NCBI RefSeq assembly: GCF_949987515.2
Contig: NC_082684.1
Span: forward strand, 52,728,006 to 52,792,005
Source: Delphinus delphis
Lineage: Eukaryota; Chordata; Mammalia; Artiodactyla; Delphinidae
Reading direction: 5' to 3'
DNA length: 64,000 nt
The translations under genes were made by a program, and so were the position numbers. Positions within the stretch are counted from its first letter, which is position 1, and every line of letters begins with the position of its first letter. Below are positions 12,936 to 24,693 of the stretch, in pieces. The notes under the pieces were generated by a model. It saw only the letters and a program-made list of their open reading frames with translations, was not told the origin of the DNA and made no database searches.

Positions 12936-13304
12936 GAAAGCATAATGTATTTGTTGTGTATTCCTCCATAACAAACCACTCCCCAGTTTGGTAGCTTAAA
13001 CACAATTTATTATTCCTAGTGATTTTGTGGCTTTTTCTTCTGCTGGTCTTGCCTGTACACTGTCATGGAGATGCTTCAGCAGGTGGGTCACCTGGGACAG
13101 CTGCACCTCTCTCTTCATGTGGCCTTTCAGCCTCGAGGAAGCCAGACCAGGCTTTTCCAGAGTATGATGATCTCAATGTTGTAAGAGGGTGAGAATGAGG
13201 CCTTCTTGGAAATTGTAGGATAGCATTTCCATGAAATTCACAAAGCCCACCCAGATTCAAAGGGTGGAGAAATAGGCCCCCTTCCTGATGGAAGGAGCTG
13301 CAAA
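12936..13304 (-). repeat. Old LTR-like repeat (probable MaLR/ERVL type), left part
   Basis: The opening CATAACAAACCACTCCCCAG followed by GGTAGCTTAAACACAATTTA has the layout of antisense MLT1-class LTRs (ATAACAAAxTACC, then GTGGCTTAAAACAAC). The remainder (GATTCAAAGGGTGGAGAAAT, TTCCTGATGGAAGGAGCTGC) is a pattern I know from an abundant mammalian repeat, but I cannot name its subfamily. A SINE splits it at 13317. Confidence 0.5.
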
Positions 13305-13316
13305 GAAAGTGTGGCT

Positions 13317-13527
13317 TTTTTTTTTTTTTTTTTTTTCGGTACACGGGCCTCTCACTGCTGTGGCCTCTCCTGTTGCGGAGCACAGGCTCCGGACGCGCAG
13401 GCTCAGCGGCCATGGCTCACGGGCCCAGCCGCTCCGCGGCATGTGGGATCTTCCCGGACCGGGGCACGAACCCGTGTCCCCTGCATCGGCAGGCGGACTC
13501 TCAACCACTGTGCCACCAGGGAAGCCC
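13317..13527 (-). mobile_element. CHR-type SINE, short form
   Basis: This is an antisense tRNA-derived SINE. The poly(A) tail appears as a T run at 13316-13336. It is followed by CGGTACACGGGCCTCTCACT, the CTCCGGACGCGCAGGCTCAG body, and the tRNA-like head ending in CACCAGGGAAGCCC. The head carries a degenerate Pol III B box (antisense of GGTTCGTGCC near 13468-13477). Twelve-base target duplications, GAAAGTGTGGCT (13305-13316) and GAAAGTATGGCT (13528-13539), differ at one base. The host sequence is the older LTR-like repeat, so the SINE is the younger of the two. Confidence 0.95.
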
Positions 13528-13599
13528 GAAAGTATGGCTATTTTTAATCTGAGAGAGCTAGAGTGAGATCCAGATTCAGGAGGAAGGAGGAGCAGAGGT

Positions 13600-16500
13600 G
13601 AGAGTGGTGGTGGGTAGGGAGAAAAAAGGGACAAATGAGGTACAAAGGAAGTGAGAAAAGTGACATCTGAAGTATCAAAGTACAAGTATTCCTTTCACAT
13701 TTTACTCCAGTTTGGCTCAAGGACTATCAATCAATTACATATATGTTCAGCAAAGTTTTCCAAAGGTTTGGAGACAATGGGCATGGAGCAGAGAAGGGAA
13801 AGAGAAAGGAAGTGGGCAGAGAGAGACTGTGAGAGATGAGTGGGAGAACAGGAGATAAATCCACATCTAATTTTAGCTTAGTCTTCGGACAAAATCAAAG
13901 CATTTGCTAATCAGCATCTTGCAGAATATAGATCTCTTGTTCCTTCAGAGGAGCAACCTGACGCAGGAGCATTTTCAGTGTGATATCAAATAACACCCCT
14001 TTTTGAAGAAGTGCTTCTTTGAGCAGTGGTAATTTCATGTCTACTGTATATAATTTGAGGATGTACTCATGCTTTGGACTAATACATCACTATGTGGAAC
14101 TAGTACACAGTGATGTATTAGTTTAATAAAGCATTCCAGTGAAATTGGTTAGTTTCATTAATGGCTGGGAAAGGACTGTAAAAGCAAAATCAATTAGCGG
14201 TGAGACAAAAAAAATTAGAATCCCTTTATTTAAATCATTGCAGATGGAAAAAGTAAAAATATTGCATGTCTCCGTGTTTTGGCAGACAGACTGTGTTGTT
14301 GCTTAGAGAGCTATGATCCTAATTCTTGTTGGGGTAGATTTTATATAGACTCATTAATCTAACCCCCTAAATTGACCAGATGAACTTGTAAGGATAAGCA
14401 GGCTCCTGTGGCTTTATGTGGGCAATAAATGAATGAAAGTCCTGGGTAGGCACTATTTAACGTATGACTTATGGCCCATGTTGTTTCCTTTTTAATTGAT
14501 AACCTTAAACTTTCAGACTAAATACCTCACTTGGACTCCAGTGATATATATCAGAACAAAGTTCAAAAATATGCAGCATTGAACCTAACCTTCTGAGTTC
14601 TGGGGCCACTTCTATCTCGTACAACATGTTTCACAGCCCCTGAGCCCTATATAAGGGAAGCATGGGTGTTGAGCTAGTTTTTTCCCCAAGCTCTATCTTG
14701 CATGAAGTTTGCATACTGCGGACAAACTGATAGTTAAATTTTCCTGCTTTTGGAAGCCTCAAGCAAAAAATTCAGGTGCTTTGTCACTCCCCGCCCCTCC
14801 CCAAAGAAATTCCTGTTTAAAATCTTCTTTACTGGAAATAGTTTTCCATAGAGACCTAGTGGGAAACTAAACATATGCAAATTTCAACCTAGTAAGAGAG
14901 GAAATATAGGTGGTCTCTTTTTCCTGCTGCTTTTAGAGGTTGTAATTGTTTGTATTTTACAGAGCTTCAGAGCTCCGTAAACACCCTCGAAAAATAAAGT
15001 GGAATTATTCTGCTTGTTTAATGAGTGATTCATCTGATCAAAGTTCATGCTGCTCATCCCTCTTGGCACTGTCTGATCTAAAATCAGGCGCTAATTAGTG
15101 CTTTTCCGCGCTCACTCTGTGCTGGGCCTCTTGGTCTCCGCTGTCTCTTTGGATTTAGAATAACTGGCACTCACAGTATACCTTTGTGATTGTGCCCGTC
15201 GGGTAGTTGGTTAGTTGTTTAACATGGTCATTTCATAAACACATTAAGTTGCTGGTACAAGATAGAAGCAAAACACGTGCTGCTTATTTAAAAAATAATT
15301 TCTGTTTAGATTTAAAACAGTAATAGGTTTCCACAGTCCTGACAGGAACTTTTTTTAGACTAAATATGCAGCATCAATTGTGGCATTTCTGTTCTTTCTA
15401 AATGAGTGAATTTCCTACAGTGGTCGTATCTAAAACAGTGGATAGTGACTCCAGGAAAATAAGCCTAAACCAGAACTCCAAAGCTAAAAGAGAGAATGTA
15501 AGTTTTGTATCTGTATGGATTCATGAGACTTCTTTGCAGTTAAAGCGAGTTCAAGTTTTATTGAAGAATATCCATTAGTACCGGCCCAGATACACACAAG
15601 CATGCTTTCATTCCCAGAGCTACATATACACTGGGCTAACACATCCAAGTGCTATTCACTGATGTAGCTGGATCATGACCCTTGGGCTTGTCTCAGATGC
15701 CACTGAAACTGGAACAAAAACTCTTTTACCCATATTTTTAAGAGCAAAATTTGAATTTCATCTCAACTATGCATGTAATTCGGACAGAGTCCTGTCTTTT
15801 TTATTTAGAAGGAAGAATATTTTATAAAACCATTTAGTTTCAGTATTAAATAGCGGAAAAGAAAATGAATAGAGCAGTTTTGTCCCAGACTAGTAATAGA
15901 ATATAGGTTTATATGTGATCATCCTTTGTAATTTAAGGGCCATACCTTAAAATTCTTGCTCCCTAAACTTTTATAATCTTCTAAAAAAAATAACTGCTTT
16001 GGATCAATACACTTTTTTTTTTGATTCTATATCCAGGATGCAGAGGACTGTTGGAGAAAGTCACAAGTGTTGATTTCTATCACAATAGACACATGGCCTT
16101 TCACCTCAGATGGATCCTGGATCTTGCTCTGTAACCAAGGCTGTTCCAAACAGTTTCTCCTAGTTACTCTCTGCAGCTCTTACAGACCTTCAGTTTTTCT
16201 TCATGCCCTCTGTCTGACTTCTCAGATCTAGCTGATGGTATCAACTAGCATTTATTCTGCAGAGTAAAAGGAGTTCCTCAACCTACAACCTAGTTGGTGC
16301 TCAAAAATATTTGTTCAGTTAAATGCCTAGTATTTCTGTTTGTGTTGATATCAAATATTCTGTCAGCTTGTACTATCTTTGGAAATCTTGTGACAACAGA
16401 CTTGGTATTATTACTCTTTATAGCCATACAATATTATAGATGGTAGACATTTTGGGACACATCTCTCTGCATGTTGTAACAAGGTGCTAGTAATAACAGC

Positions 16501-17264
16501 GTATAATTCTGGCATCACCAAATTAAAATTTCTTGTTAAAGTTGTCCCTTTAGTCAGGGAAAACTTACCGGCTAACATGACTTTTCAGTGTTTGAAAATG
16601 GCTTTTATTCAGCTGTCAAAAAGACACCTAAAGCTGCCTTTTAGCAACAGTGATGAATTTACACCAATTAAAGTGAGCTCTTTGCAGCTTTTCTTCATGA
16701 TCTGACATGCAGACACACATCTCTGATGTAGTTTACTAGGACAAGGGTGACTGAGGCTGTGACTATGGACCATAAGCATCCCCACCGGTGGGTTTTGATG
16801 CATTTCTTTTGTCCCCAAAGCCTGACGCTTTAAGGAACCAAGACTACTGAGAGCCCTTGAGAAGGTATGCACACAATTCTGTTACATCCAAAAGCAGCCA
16901 TATAGTCATTAATTCAATAAGATTTAGGTAAAGTATTAAACTGTCCTCCTGGGACAACCATGTAGAGTAACAGAGAGGAGAAAACTTAACCATAGCCATG
17001 TAGCCTATACAGCTGCAAATCAGATGTATCTCATGTCCTTGTAAATTTGAATTACAGTTCTTTACTCTGTATGGTATAAACTAGAAACTAAATCATTTCT
17101 TATTTTCCTTCTTTGATAGAACTATTACTGAGGATATCCAGAACATAAATAGGTTATCCACCTAAATCTGTATTAAATCTTTACTTTCATTTACGTATAT
17201 TTTTTACATTTCAAACAGATTTATGATTCATTTCAAAACACAGTGGGGTGAGGTAATAATGACA
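13600..17264. other. Largest stretch without a recognised feature
   Basis: No exon, repeat or RNA gene is recognised over about 3.6 kb. Local points are a hairpin at 14078-14122 and a TATA-like CCCTATATAAGGG at about 14645-14657 with no supporting promoter context. Open frames do not exceed 87 codons. Confidence 0.45.
14078..14122. other. Inverted repeat with perfect 13-bp arms
   Basis: The left arm ACTAATACATCAC (14078-14090) is the exact reverse complement of GTGATGTATTAGT (14110-14122). Pairing can extend inward by TGTG/CACA if two bases bulge, leaving a loop of about 9 nt. I cannot link it to a known MITE. Confidence 0.85.
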
Positions 17265-17269
17265 CAGAA

Positions 17270-17400
17270 TAACTCTTCGGCAGACCTGATGCCCAGCACT
17301 GACTCTATCCTTAACCAACTAGGTGATTTTGAGAATATGATTAACCCTCTCCTCACCTGATTTATCTGTGAAGAAAGAGGGTGGGAGCCAACTTATTTTT
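17270..17400 (+). repeat. MIR3-like SINE remnant
   Basis: The sequence AACCAACTAGGTGATTTTGA, CCTCTCCTCACCTGATTTAT and CTGTGAAGAAAGAGGGTGGG follows the MIR/MIR3 core (TGTGACCTTGGGCAAG, CTCAGTTTCCTCATCTGTAA) in sense orientation. Confidence 0.5.
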
Positions 17401-17454
17401 AAAATTTCGTTTCAGTTGTAAATTGATGTAATTTTAGAACACAAGCTTGTAAAG

Positions 17455-17600
17455 TATATGAAGGAGGCATTGTGCTTTCCAGATGGGGAAATTGAGGCAA
17501 ACAAGATCAGTTACTTCTTCAAAGCCTAGTCTTTTGTATGGGGTTAAACTGATTGATGGAGTTAAATGGAAAACTCATGACTCCTACGCTAAGCACATGC
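17455..17600 (-). repeat. MIR SINE remnant
   Basis: Contains CCAGATGGGGAAATTGAGGC followed by a decayed AAGTAACTTGCCCAAG-like block and CTCATGACTCCTACGCTAAG, the antisense order of MIR. Confidence 0.5.
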
Positions 17601-17924
17601 CACCTTCTGCTACTTCTTGAAAGAAATATTGAGTGCAGCAAAATACTCAGCTGTGTGTCAGCGATTTGAGTTCCGTGTATTGCCTTTTCTTTGTGTGCCT
17701 AAGTAGACATCAGTAATTATTGTAATTTGATTTGCTGCCATTTGAATGAAATGGAAAACACCAGCACTTCTTAGTTTCCAACTGACTTCAGTCTTTCCTG
17801 CTAACAGATTTTGTCTCTTTATGTTTCAGATGGAATTGACTTGACAGATTCCATTTAAGTTAAAAGTCATTGACTCAATTATGGAATATCCTTCTTGTGC
17901 GTAATGATATTGTGAAGCATACTA

Positions 17925-18010
17925 GAGGAGGACAGACATGACGTCTTCCCCAAGTGATCTTGTTATCTAGTTTAGGAGGTGAAATAAACTGATGGGAAAC
18001 AAATAGAGGA
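17925..18010 (-). repeat. L2-like fragment
   Basis: GACATGACGTCTTCCCCAAG followed by ATCTAGTTTAGGAGGTGAAA resembles the antisense L2 3' block GTCCCTGCCCTCAAGGAGC/TCTAGTGGGGAG. Weak. Confidence 0.3.
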
Positions 18011-18189
18011 TGGCACACTATTGGTGTCGCATCCCAGTTTCATGATTCCTTCGACTAAACTATATTCTGTCTAGATATTAAATATAACCCCTTCTTATAC
18101 TGTATCTAGCAGCAGTTAATTCTCCTAGTTAATTGTTTCTGTGGAGAAATGCGCTGAACTACATTTGTGGGGGAAGAGTCTAGAGATAA

Positions 18190-18970
18190 TTGCAACTTTC
18201 TTTTAAATTATTGTTATTGTGGTAAAATATACATAGCATACTATTTATCATTTTAACCATTTGTAAGTGTACAAATTCAATGGCATTACATCCATTCATA
18301 ATGTTTTGTGACCATCACCACTATGTATACTCAAAAATTATCATGTCCAACTTAAATTCTGTACCCATTAAATAATAACTCCCCTTTCTGTTTCTACTTT
18401 TTGTCTCTATGAATTTGTCTATTCTAGGTGCTTCTTATAAGTGGACTCATACAATATTTGCGCTTCTGTGTCTGGCTTATTTTACTAAGCATGTTTTCAA
18501 GATCCATCTATACTATAGCATGTATCAAAATTTCATTCCTTTTTGTGGCTGAAAAATATTCTGCTGTATGTCTGTATCACATTTGGTTTATCCATTCATC
18601 TGTTGATTGACACAGGTTGTTACCACCTTTTGGCTATTGTGAATAACTCTGCTATGAAATTTGGTGTACAAGTATCTGTTTGAGTTCCTACTTTCAGTTA
18701 TTTCGGATGTATACCTAGGGGTGGAATTTCTGGATCATATAGTGTTTCTATGTTTAACCTTGTGAGAAACCATAAACTGTTTTCCACAGGGGCTGCACCA
18801 TTTTACGTTCCTACCAACAATGTATGAGAATTGCAATTTCTCAACATCCTTGTCAGCACTATTTATTTATTTTATTGTAGGCTTCCTAGTAGATGTGAAG
18901 TGATATCTCATTATAGTTTTGATTTACATTTCCCTAATGACGTTGAATGCCTTTTCATGTGCTTATCAAA
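18190..18970 (-). mobile_element. L1M 3' end (ORF2 tail and 3'UTR)
   Basis: Antisense old L1. The 3'UTR is recognised by GTGGTAAAATATACATAGCA, CAACCATCACCACTATG-like text and CTGTACCCATTAAATAATAA. The ORF2 C-terminal region follows, with the reverse of AATATTATTCAGC (ATATTCTGCTG), the block GATCATATAGTG and TTTTACGTTCCTACCAACAA. It lacks a usable frame and is much more decayed than the L1 at 29658-35467, which fits an L1M subfamily active before the cetartiodactyl radiation. Confidence 0.8.
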
Positions 18971-20002
18971 GCTTTCTTTTACAAAATATATGCTAAAGCA
19001 TACTTTGCATCTATATCTTATAGATACATTACTTGATAAGCTTTATACCTTTGATGTCCTAATAAATCAATATCTGTCCTTTCCCAGGGCTTGAAGTATT
19101 ATATCTGGAGGTGGCAAGTCCAGACTCTGTGTTTTTTTTCTTTTAAATAAATCTTCCATATATGTAACTTTCTTTTTGACTGTAATCTACTATATTTTTA
19201 AAGAGGAAGCCATTGTAGCAGCTGTTGAACCCAAACAAAGATACGTGAAAGTGCTTTAAAGTTGTTATAGTAATTATGATTAGGGAGAAGGGTGTTGAGC
19301 AAAGGTCATTTTGATTCAAGTGACTATTAACTTGTCACTTTTACATTTATAAAATATCTCTTTGAAAGGGAAACATAAAGTTATTTTTCAAAATTTTCAA
19401 TTTCTGAGATGTAAAAATACAAGGTGAAGGATCATAATAAATTCCAAGATCTCCCATGGGCTAGTCATATTATAGTTGGAATATTTTACTGACATTATTA
19501 TTTCTAGTTCATCGTTGGAAAAGAGTGTTGGTGAATTTGCTAGGAAAAAGAGAGAAAGTTTCCTCTAGGCTATTTTCCCTATTGAATTTTACTGCAAAAA
19601 ATTAAAATATTTTCTTTAAAAAATGGACAGACTGCTACAGAGATGTCATTTCTTGATTGTGGAAACAGACAATTTTAGTCAATCTGTAAGAAATAGTCAT
19701 AGAGAATTTGTTTATTTTGATGATTCCTTTAGCTTTTTCTTAAATGACTACCTATTAAATTTAACCTTGAAGGGAAAATTTTCATGACCTCAGATTCTTA
19801 ATGAAAGGTCTCTTGATTACTCCAGCACACCCATCTCTCACAGAATATTTCAGTCTTCTATGGGAAGAAGACCTTGGTGGGATTTTGGATGTGTGGCCTC
19901 AGTGTGGTAAGACAGTGACTCACTAACACATTAGCAGGAATGCTTTATTTGATGTAGCTACCAATTAATGCAGAGTGGGGCTTTTATAGAATGGCCTTAG
20001 GC
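18971..20002. other. Unique AT-rich sequence
   Basis: No gene or repeat is recognised. Protein-like open frames are absent except an 87-codon frame at 18831-19094, which begins inside the L1M remnant. Confidence 0.4.
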
Positions 20003-20260
20003 ACCAAAGCATATTGGTTATGGATGCAGGCTCTTGATTGAGAGTTGAATCAAGACTCTGTAACCTACTAATTTTTAGAAGTTGGGAAAATTGCCTCATC
20101 TCTACAGGACTAGTTTCTTTATCTGTGAAAATGGCTATAACAAAATACTGACTTCAGAGGGATATTTTGAAGGTTAAATAAATGAATCCAAGTAGCAGAA
20201 TGTCTGGGAAATAGTGTGTTCAGGAAGCATTAGCTGTTGATGATATTGGTAATAATTTTT
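20003..20260 (+). repeat. MIR SINE remnant
   Basis: Sense MIR: a decayed tRNA-like head (GGTTATGGATGCAGGCTCTT, AGTTGAATCAAGACTCTG), then TTGGGAAAATTGCCTCATCT, TAGTTTCTTTATCTGTGAAA and a tail at GGTTAAATAAATGAAT. Confidence 0.65.
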
Positions 20261-20635
20261 GGTAGGGATATGAGGCAAAGAGAAACCAGAGGACAGAATG
20301 TGTTTCCTGGGAGGAGACAGAGTAGGTAAGGTGATGCTGAAAGTGGAGCTGGTTGGGTGGTCAGAAGCAAACTGCTTAATAATTTTACCATGGACCTGAA
20401 CATATGAAACATCAAAGAAAAATATAAATAAGAAAATAAGCCACAAAAAAATGACTTTGAAGAATGAGTCAGAAGTGCTTTTGAAAGGTGATGAACAGCT
20501 AAGTCCACATGTTTTTAGGTTTCAGTTCTTAGAATGAATCAATTGCATAATTTAAAAAAATTCTCATCAAGTTCTACTTCTTGACTCCAGAATTATTAGT
20601 ACAACACTGGAGACCTTTTGTGTTTGTTTCTTTTT
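20261..20635. other. Unique purine-rich sequence
   Basis: Purine-rich on the plus strand, which keeps the opposite strand open (90- and 92-codon minus frames at 20174-20508). These leucine/serine-rich frames look like composition effects. Confidence 0.4.
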
Positions 20636-20935
20636 TTAACTTTTAAACAAATTTTATTGAGTTACAATTAACATACAATAAAATTCACCCATCTGAAGTG
20701 TACAGGTCAATGAGTATTGACAAAGTATGTGCACTTTTGTAAATACTCCTATAATCAACATATAGAATACTTTAATTACCTACCTTCCCAAATTGTCTGG
20801 TTTTCCTTTGCAGCCAGTTCCCCCACCATAGCCTTGGGCAACAACTGGTTAGGTTGGATTTTTGTTGTTGTTTTAGAATTTGCTATAAATGGAATCATAT
20901 AGGATATACTTTTTAATATTTGAATTATTTTGTTC
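20636..20935 (-). mobile_element. L1M 3'UTR fragment
   Basis: Antisense L1 3' end: ATTTTATTGAGTTACAATTA, CATACAATAAAATTCACCCA, AAGTGTACAGGTCAATGAGT, then CTATAATCAACATATAGAAT. The right half carries the TATAAATGGAATCATATAGG block that is common in L1 3'UTRs. Confidence 0.7.
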
Positions 20936-21469
20936 AGCAGGGGAGTCTTATAAAGTCAGACTTGTTCTTATAGAAAAGGCATTATACCTCATGCAGACTG
21001 TCAATTTCCTTGTTAGGGCTTTGAAAACTACCAAATCATAGAGGAAAAACTGAGTTAAGGGACAGAGATCACTATATGCCTACATGCTTCTGCCTAGTGT
21101 TGGCACTGCCTTGGTGACTCACTTCAGGTGGTGAACATTTGAGATGCATGGCTGAGGATGGCTCCTTCAGAGAGTATAATTAATGCCTCTCACGCTATTA
21201 GGCTGTCATGCCCTTGAGTGAATTCTTCACTTGGATTCAAGTGAAAACATAGTAGGATGAGTTTGTGTGGGTTGCTCCTTTTTTTAAAATTTCTTCGAGT
21301 ACATTAGTTTTTATGTGTTCCTTCAGTGCTAGGGATTGGCAAAGAAACATGGTTGAAAATGTCTAAAGGATCTTCTTTTGAACGTCCCAGTTATTTCTTC
21401 TTGTTGGTTGTGTGCAAAATCATCAGGGCTCTACAGTATGCATAATTTATTGTTAGGCACTTTCAGGGT
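20936..21469. other. Unique sequence
   Basis: Nothing recognised. The block around 21230-21245 contains a small palindromic repeat (CACTTGGATTCAAGTGAAAA) with no known role. Confidence 0.4.
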
Positions 21470-21670
21470 GTGAGAGAAGCTGAAGGGCCTTGCTCTAGAA
21501 GAGCATGTATATGTGTTGGAGTGGGATTTGTGAAAGAGACTAGGTATTTAGCTAGACCTTGAATTTGGGTCATGTTTTAATTGTGAGGAGAGAGGAGGCA
21601 TTCTCAGATGAAGGGGGAGAGCACCAACAAAGGCCAAAAGGTTGGAGGATATGGAGGAAATTGTCGAGAC
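21470..21670 (-). repeat. L2 3' region remnant
   Basis: Antisense L2 blocks: TATTTAGCTAGACCTTGAAT (reverse of the TTCAAGACCCAGCTCAAAT block), AGGAGGCATTCTCAGATGA (reverse of the CCTGGAATGCCCT block) and CAACAAAGGCCAAAAGGTTG. Confidence 0.5.
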
Positions 21671-21694
21671 AGGTGAATGTGATGTACACCATAT

Positions 21695-21820
21695 AATCTC
21701 TCTTATCCATTGTGCTAGAGGCGACTTGAGAACAGAGAGCCTTCCTTGCCCCACTGTATTCTCAGCATCTAGCACAGTGCTAGGTACACAGTAGTATTCA
21801 GTAAATATTGGTTGAAAAAA
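21695..21820 (+). repeat. L2 3' terminus
   Basis: Sense L2 end: CATCTAGCACAGTGCTAGGT, ACACAGTAGTATTCAGTAAA, TATTGGTTGAA. It abuts an antisense L2 fragment, so two independent or rearranged L2 copies meet here. Confidence 0.65.
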
Positions 21821-23384
21821 TAAAAAGCATACATGGAACTTCACGGCGAGCACAGAGCCTAGTGGGGAGTGGCTCTGTCTCTACTACACTTGCAGTTAAG
21901 AACCAGGACCAAGTCCTTGTTTAAGTAAGGAGCACAACTGCATCTGACTCCTGAGAATACAAAGACCACTTAGGAGGCTTCACTTCCCCCTTAAGCCCTG
22001 AGGGACACTGAACCTAAAAGTCTATTTCAAAACAATGACAGAAACCTACTTTTACTCAACCTGAACCTTAATGTTTCCATTAATTTATGTTTTTTGATTG
22101 AAACAACTTTATGGGTCCTTCAGAGGAATCTGTAGAAGAACCTATCCTCTTATTGGAATGTTGAATTTATTTATAAGCTCTCAAGACATTTTACTTTCTA
22201 ACACTTTAAGATAAAAATTAGAGTAAATCAGTCATCAAAGCCAATAAATTATTATAGAGGTATGGGAGAGAATAAAGTAAGATAGAGAAGGATATCCATA
22301 TCCACGTCCTTACCAAAGTCCCAACAAACTAGCTCTTTAAAAGTATGACCACTTATTCTAATGTTTATCCTAGACAAAACCATGAATTCCCTGAAAGGGA
22401 GCAAGCCTTAATTTAGGAGTTAATTTTACTTTGTACAAGGACTGTATTTCTCAAGCCACAATGAATCTGAATTCCTTACTGAGGGAAAGAGGGAAACTGA
22501 TTGATTTTTGAATAATTTACTTTTCAAATTTTTTTATTTTATAGTTTTTATTTTGAAAAATAAAATTTTATTTCATACTTTTTAATTTTGAAACATGTAT
22601 AAGTTTCATTCTAAAAAAACTTCTGGCACTTCTATAATTTCACTAGTGTTTTTAGTTTAATTACATTTTAAATATCATTTAAAATATGCATGTCACTGAT
22701 AAAATCTCCCCACAAGAAACTATTTGGAGTAGCAAAACACAAATAATCAAGCAGGGTCTTAACTAAACTGCTGTCTTTACATGACACTGAGTTTTCATAT
22801 TGTTTGAATTGGTGCCAAACCTTAACAAGTAAGTGTGAGAGCATGAATGGCAGATGTCCAATCTCAGCAGTCAAACCCGGGAATCTTCACATCAGAGATT
22901 AGCAATTTTCCTTTGCCATGAGGCAGCAGAGACAAAAATTTTCTTTTGTAAAACTGGTACTAAATTTAATAAGATTCCACAGGGGAGAGTCATTTCTTAT
23001 GACATATCAGAGTTCTAATATAAAGATGAAATGGCCTCTCCTGTTCCAAAATTAGCCTGTAATTGACACTTTTTCCTAACATTTCATCATTATTTGTTGA
23101 TTAATCATCAGATTTCAAAAATATTACTTGGTTAAACTAATAGAAAAATTTCCTTGTCTTATGGGTGGTCAGTGAACATATTACAAAATACCGTTTGGCG
23201 CATTATTACTATAATTATCCTAAGATACATACTGCATGTGAAAATTTCTTGATTTAACTGGTCCGTATTATCTTCTTGGCATTTTAATAACTAAATTCAC
23301 AATAATGAGGACATACCATCATTTTCTCTGTAAAATACTCAGTTGTACCTAGTGTTCATAATCATACCCTATGTCTTTCTCCCT
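21821..23384. other. Unique AT-rich sequence
   Basis: A strongly AT-rich tract at 22505-22625 may be a decayed L1 3'UTR but lacks a diagnostic block. No gene recognised. Confidence 0.4.
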
Positions 23385-23600
23385 AAATGCCTTTGCTTAC
23401 ACTTTCCTTCTGCCTAGAAGGTATCTTACCTTGTCAAAATCCAACTCATCCTTTAAGATCCAGTTTGTATTCTTTTATACCTACTAAAAAATTATAACTA
23501 CATCTCCTGAAACTTTAGTTATTTGCATCTTTCTTTTGACAATTTTCATATTCTGCTTTTCATTTAAAATATTTATACTGAACATCAGCTATTTACTGTA
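23385..23600 (+). repeat. L2 LINE remnant
   Basis: ATGCCTTTGCTTACACTTTC, TTCTGCCTAGAAGGTATCTT and CAACTCATCCTTTAAGATCC are the CCTTTGCACATGCTGTTCC, CTGCCTGGAA and ACTCATCCTTCAAGACCCA blocks of the L2 3' region, in that order. Confidence 0.7.
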
Positions 23601-23704
23601 CCATGAACTAAGCCACTGCCGAGCTTATATTGTAATGAGGAAGACAGATAATTTGAGATAGTATTAAAATAAAGAATGATATCTTCTCTTACCTCTCTAT
23701 TCAA

Positions 23705-24693
23705 CATTAGGGTCTAGACAGAGCAATTATGTAAGAAAAATAAATAAAAGGCATCCAGATTGGACATGAATAAATAAAACAATTTCTATTTGCAAATGAC
23801 ATAATTTTTTTATAGAAACCCCTAAGGAATCCATATATAAAAACTGTTAGAACTAATAAATGAATTCAGCAAGGTTGTAAGATACAAGATCAACATTCGA
23901 AAAGTAATTGCATTTCTATACATTGTCAATGAACAATTTGAAAATGAAAATAAGAAAGCAGTACCACTTAGAATACCATCAAGAAGAATAAAGTACTTAG
24001 GAATAAATATAACAAAAGAAGTGCAAGACTTGTATACTGAAAACTATAAAGCATTACTGAAATAAATGAAAGACCTAAATAGATGGGAAAATGTTTTATG
24101 TCCATGGATTAGAAGATTTACTATTGTTCTCATGATAATATTCCCCAAATTGATCTACAGATTCAATAAAATCCATATCAAAATCCACACCACCTCTTTG
24201 CAGAAATAGACAAGCTGATTCAAAAACTCATATGGAAATTCAAAAGACTCAAAATAGCCAAAACAATCTTTGAACAAAGTTGGAGGACTCATACCAACTG
24301 CTATCAAAACTCACTACAAAACTACAGTAATCAAGGCAATGTGGTATGACCTATTGGCATAAATCAGTGTAATAGAGTCTGGTAATAAACACTTGTATTT
24401 TGTTAAATTGATTTTTGACAAAGATGCTAAGACAATTCTGTGGGAAAAGAATAGTCTTTTGAACTTATGGTATTTGTACAACTGGATATCCATATGTGAA
24501 AGGATGATGTTGAACCTTTTTTTCATACCATATACAAAAATTAATGCCAAATGAATTATAGGCTTAAATGTAAGAGCTATAACTATAAAACTCTTTAAAA
24601 GAATATAGGCCTAAATCTTTGTGATCTTGGGTTAGGCAATGATTTCTTACAAATGACACCAAAAGCACAAGTGGCAAAAAAATAAAAATAAAT
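23705..24693 (+). mobile_element. L1M ORF2 segment, left part
   Basis: Sense old L1 ORF2 from the reverse transcriptase palm onward. TATTTGCAAATGACATAATT corresponds to the FADD region. It is followed by AATTCAGCAAGGTTGTAAGA, TACTTAGGAATAAATATAAC, AAATTGATCTACAGATTCAA, AAAGTTGGAGGACTCATACC and GATTTTTGACAAAGATGC. Many stop codons and small indels are present. The element is continuous in consensus order with 25155-26195 across an inserted LTR. Confidence 0.9.

Noticed and set aside
13063..13685. Overlapping 116- and 142-codon minus frames and 92- and 78-codon plus frames
   Set aside because: They are readings of the SINE at 13317-13527 and its poly(A) tract (poly-Lys or poly-Phe runs), not genes.
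14645..14657. TATA-box-like CCCTATATAAGGG as a promoter
   Set aside because: No initiator, CpG content or downstream coding sequence supports it, and isolated TATA words are common in AT-rich DNA.
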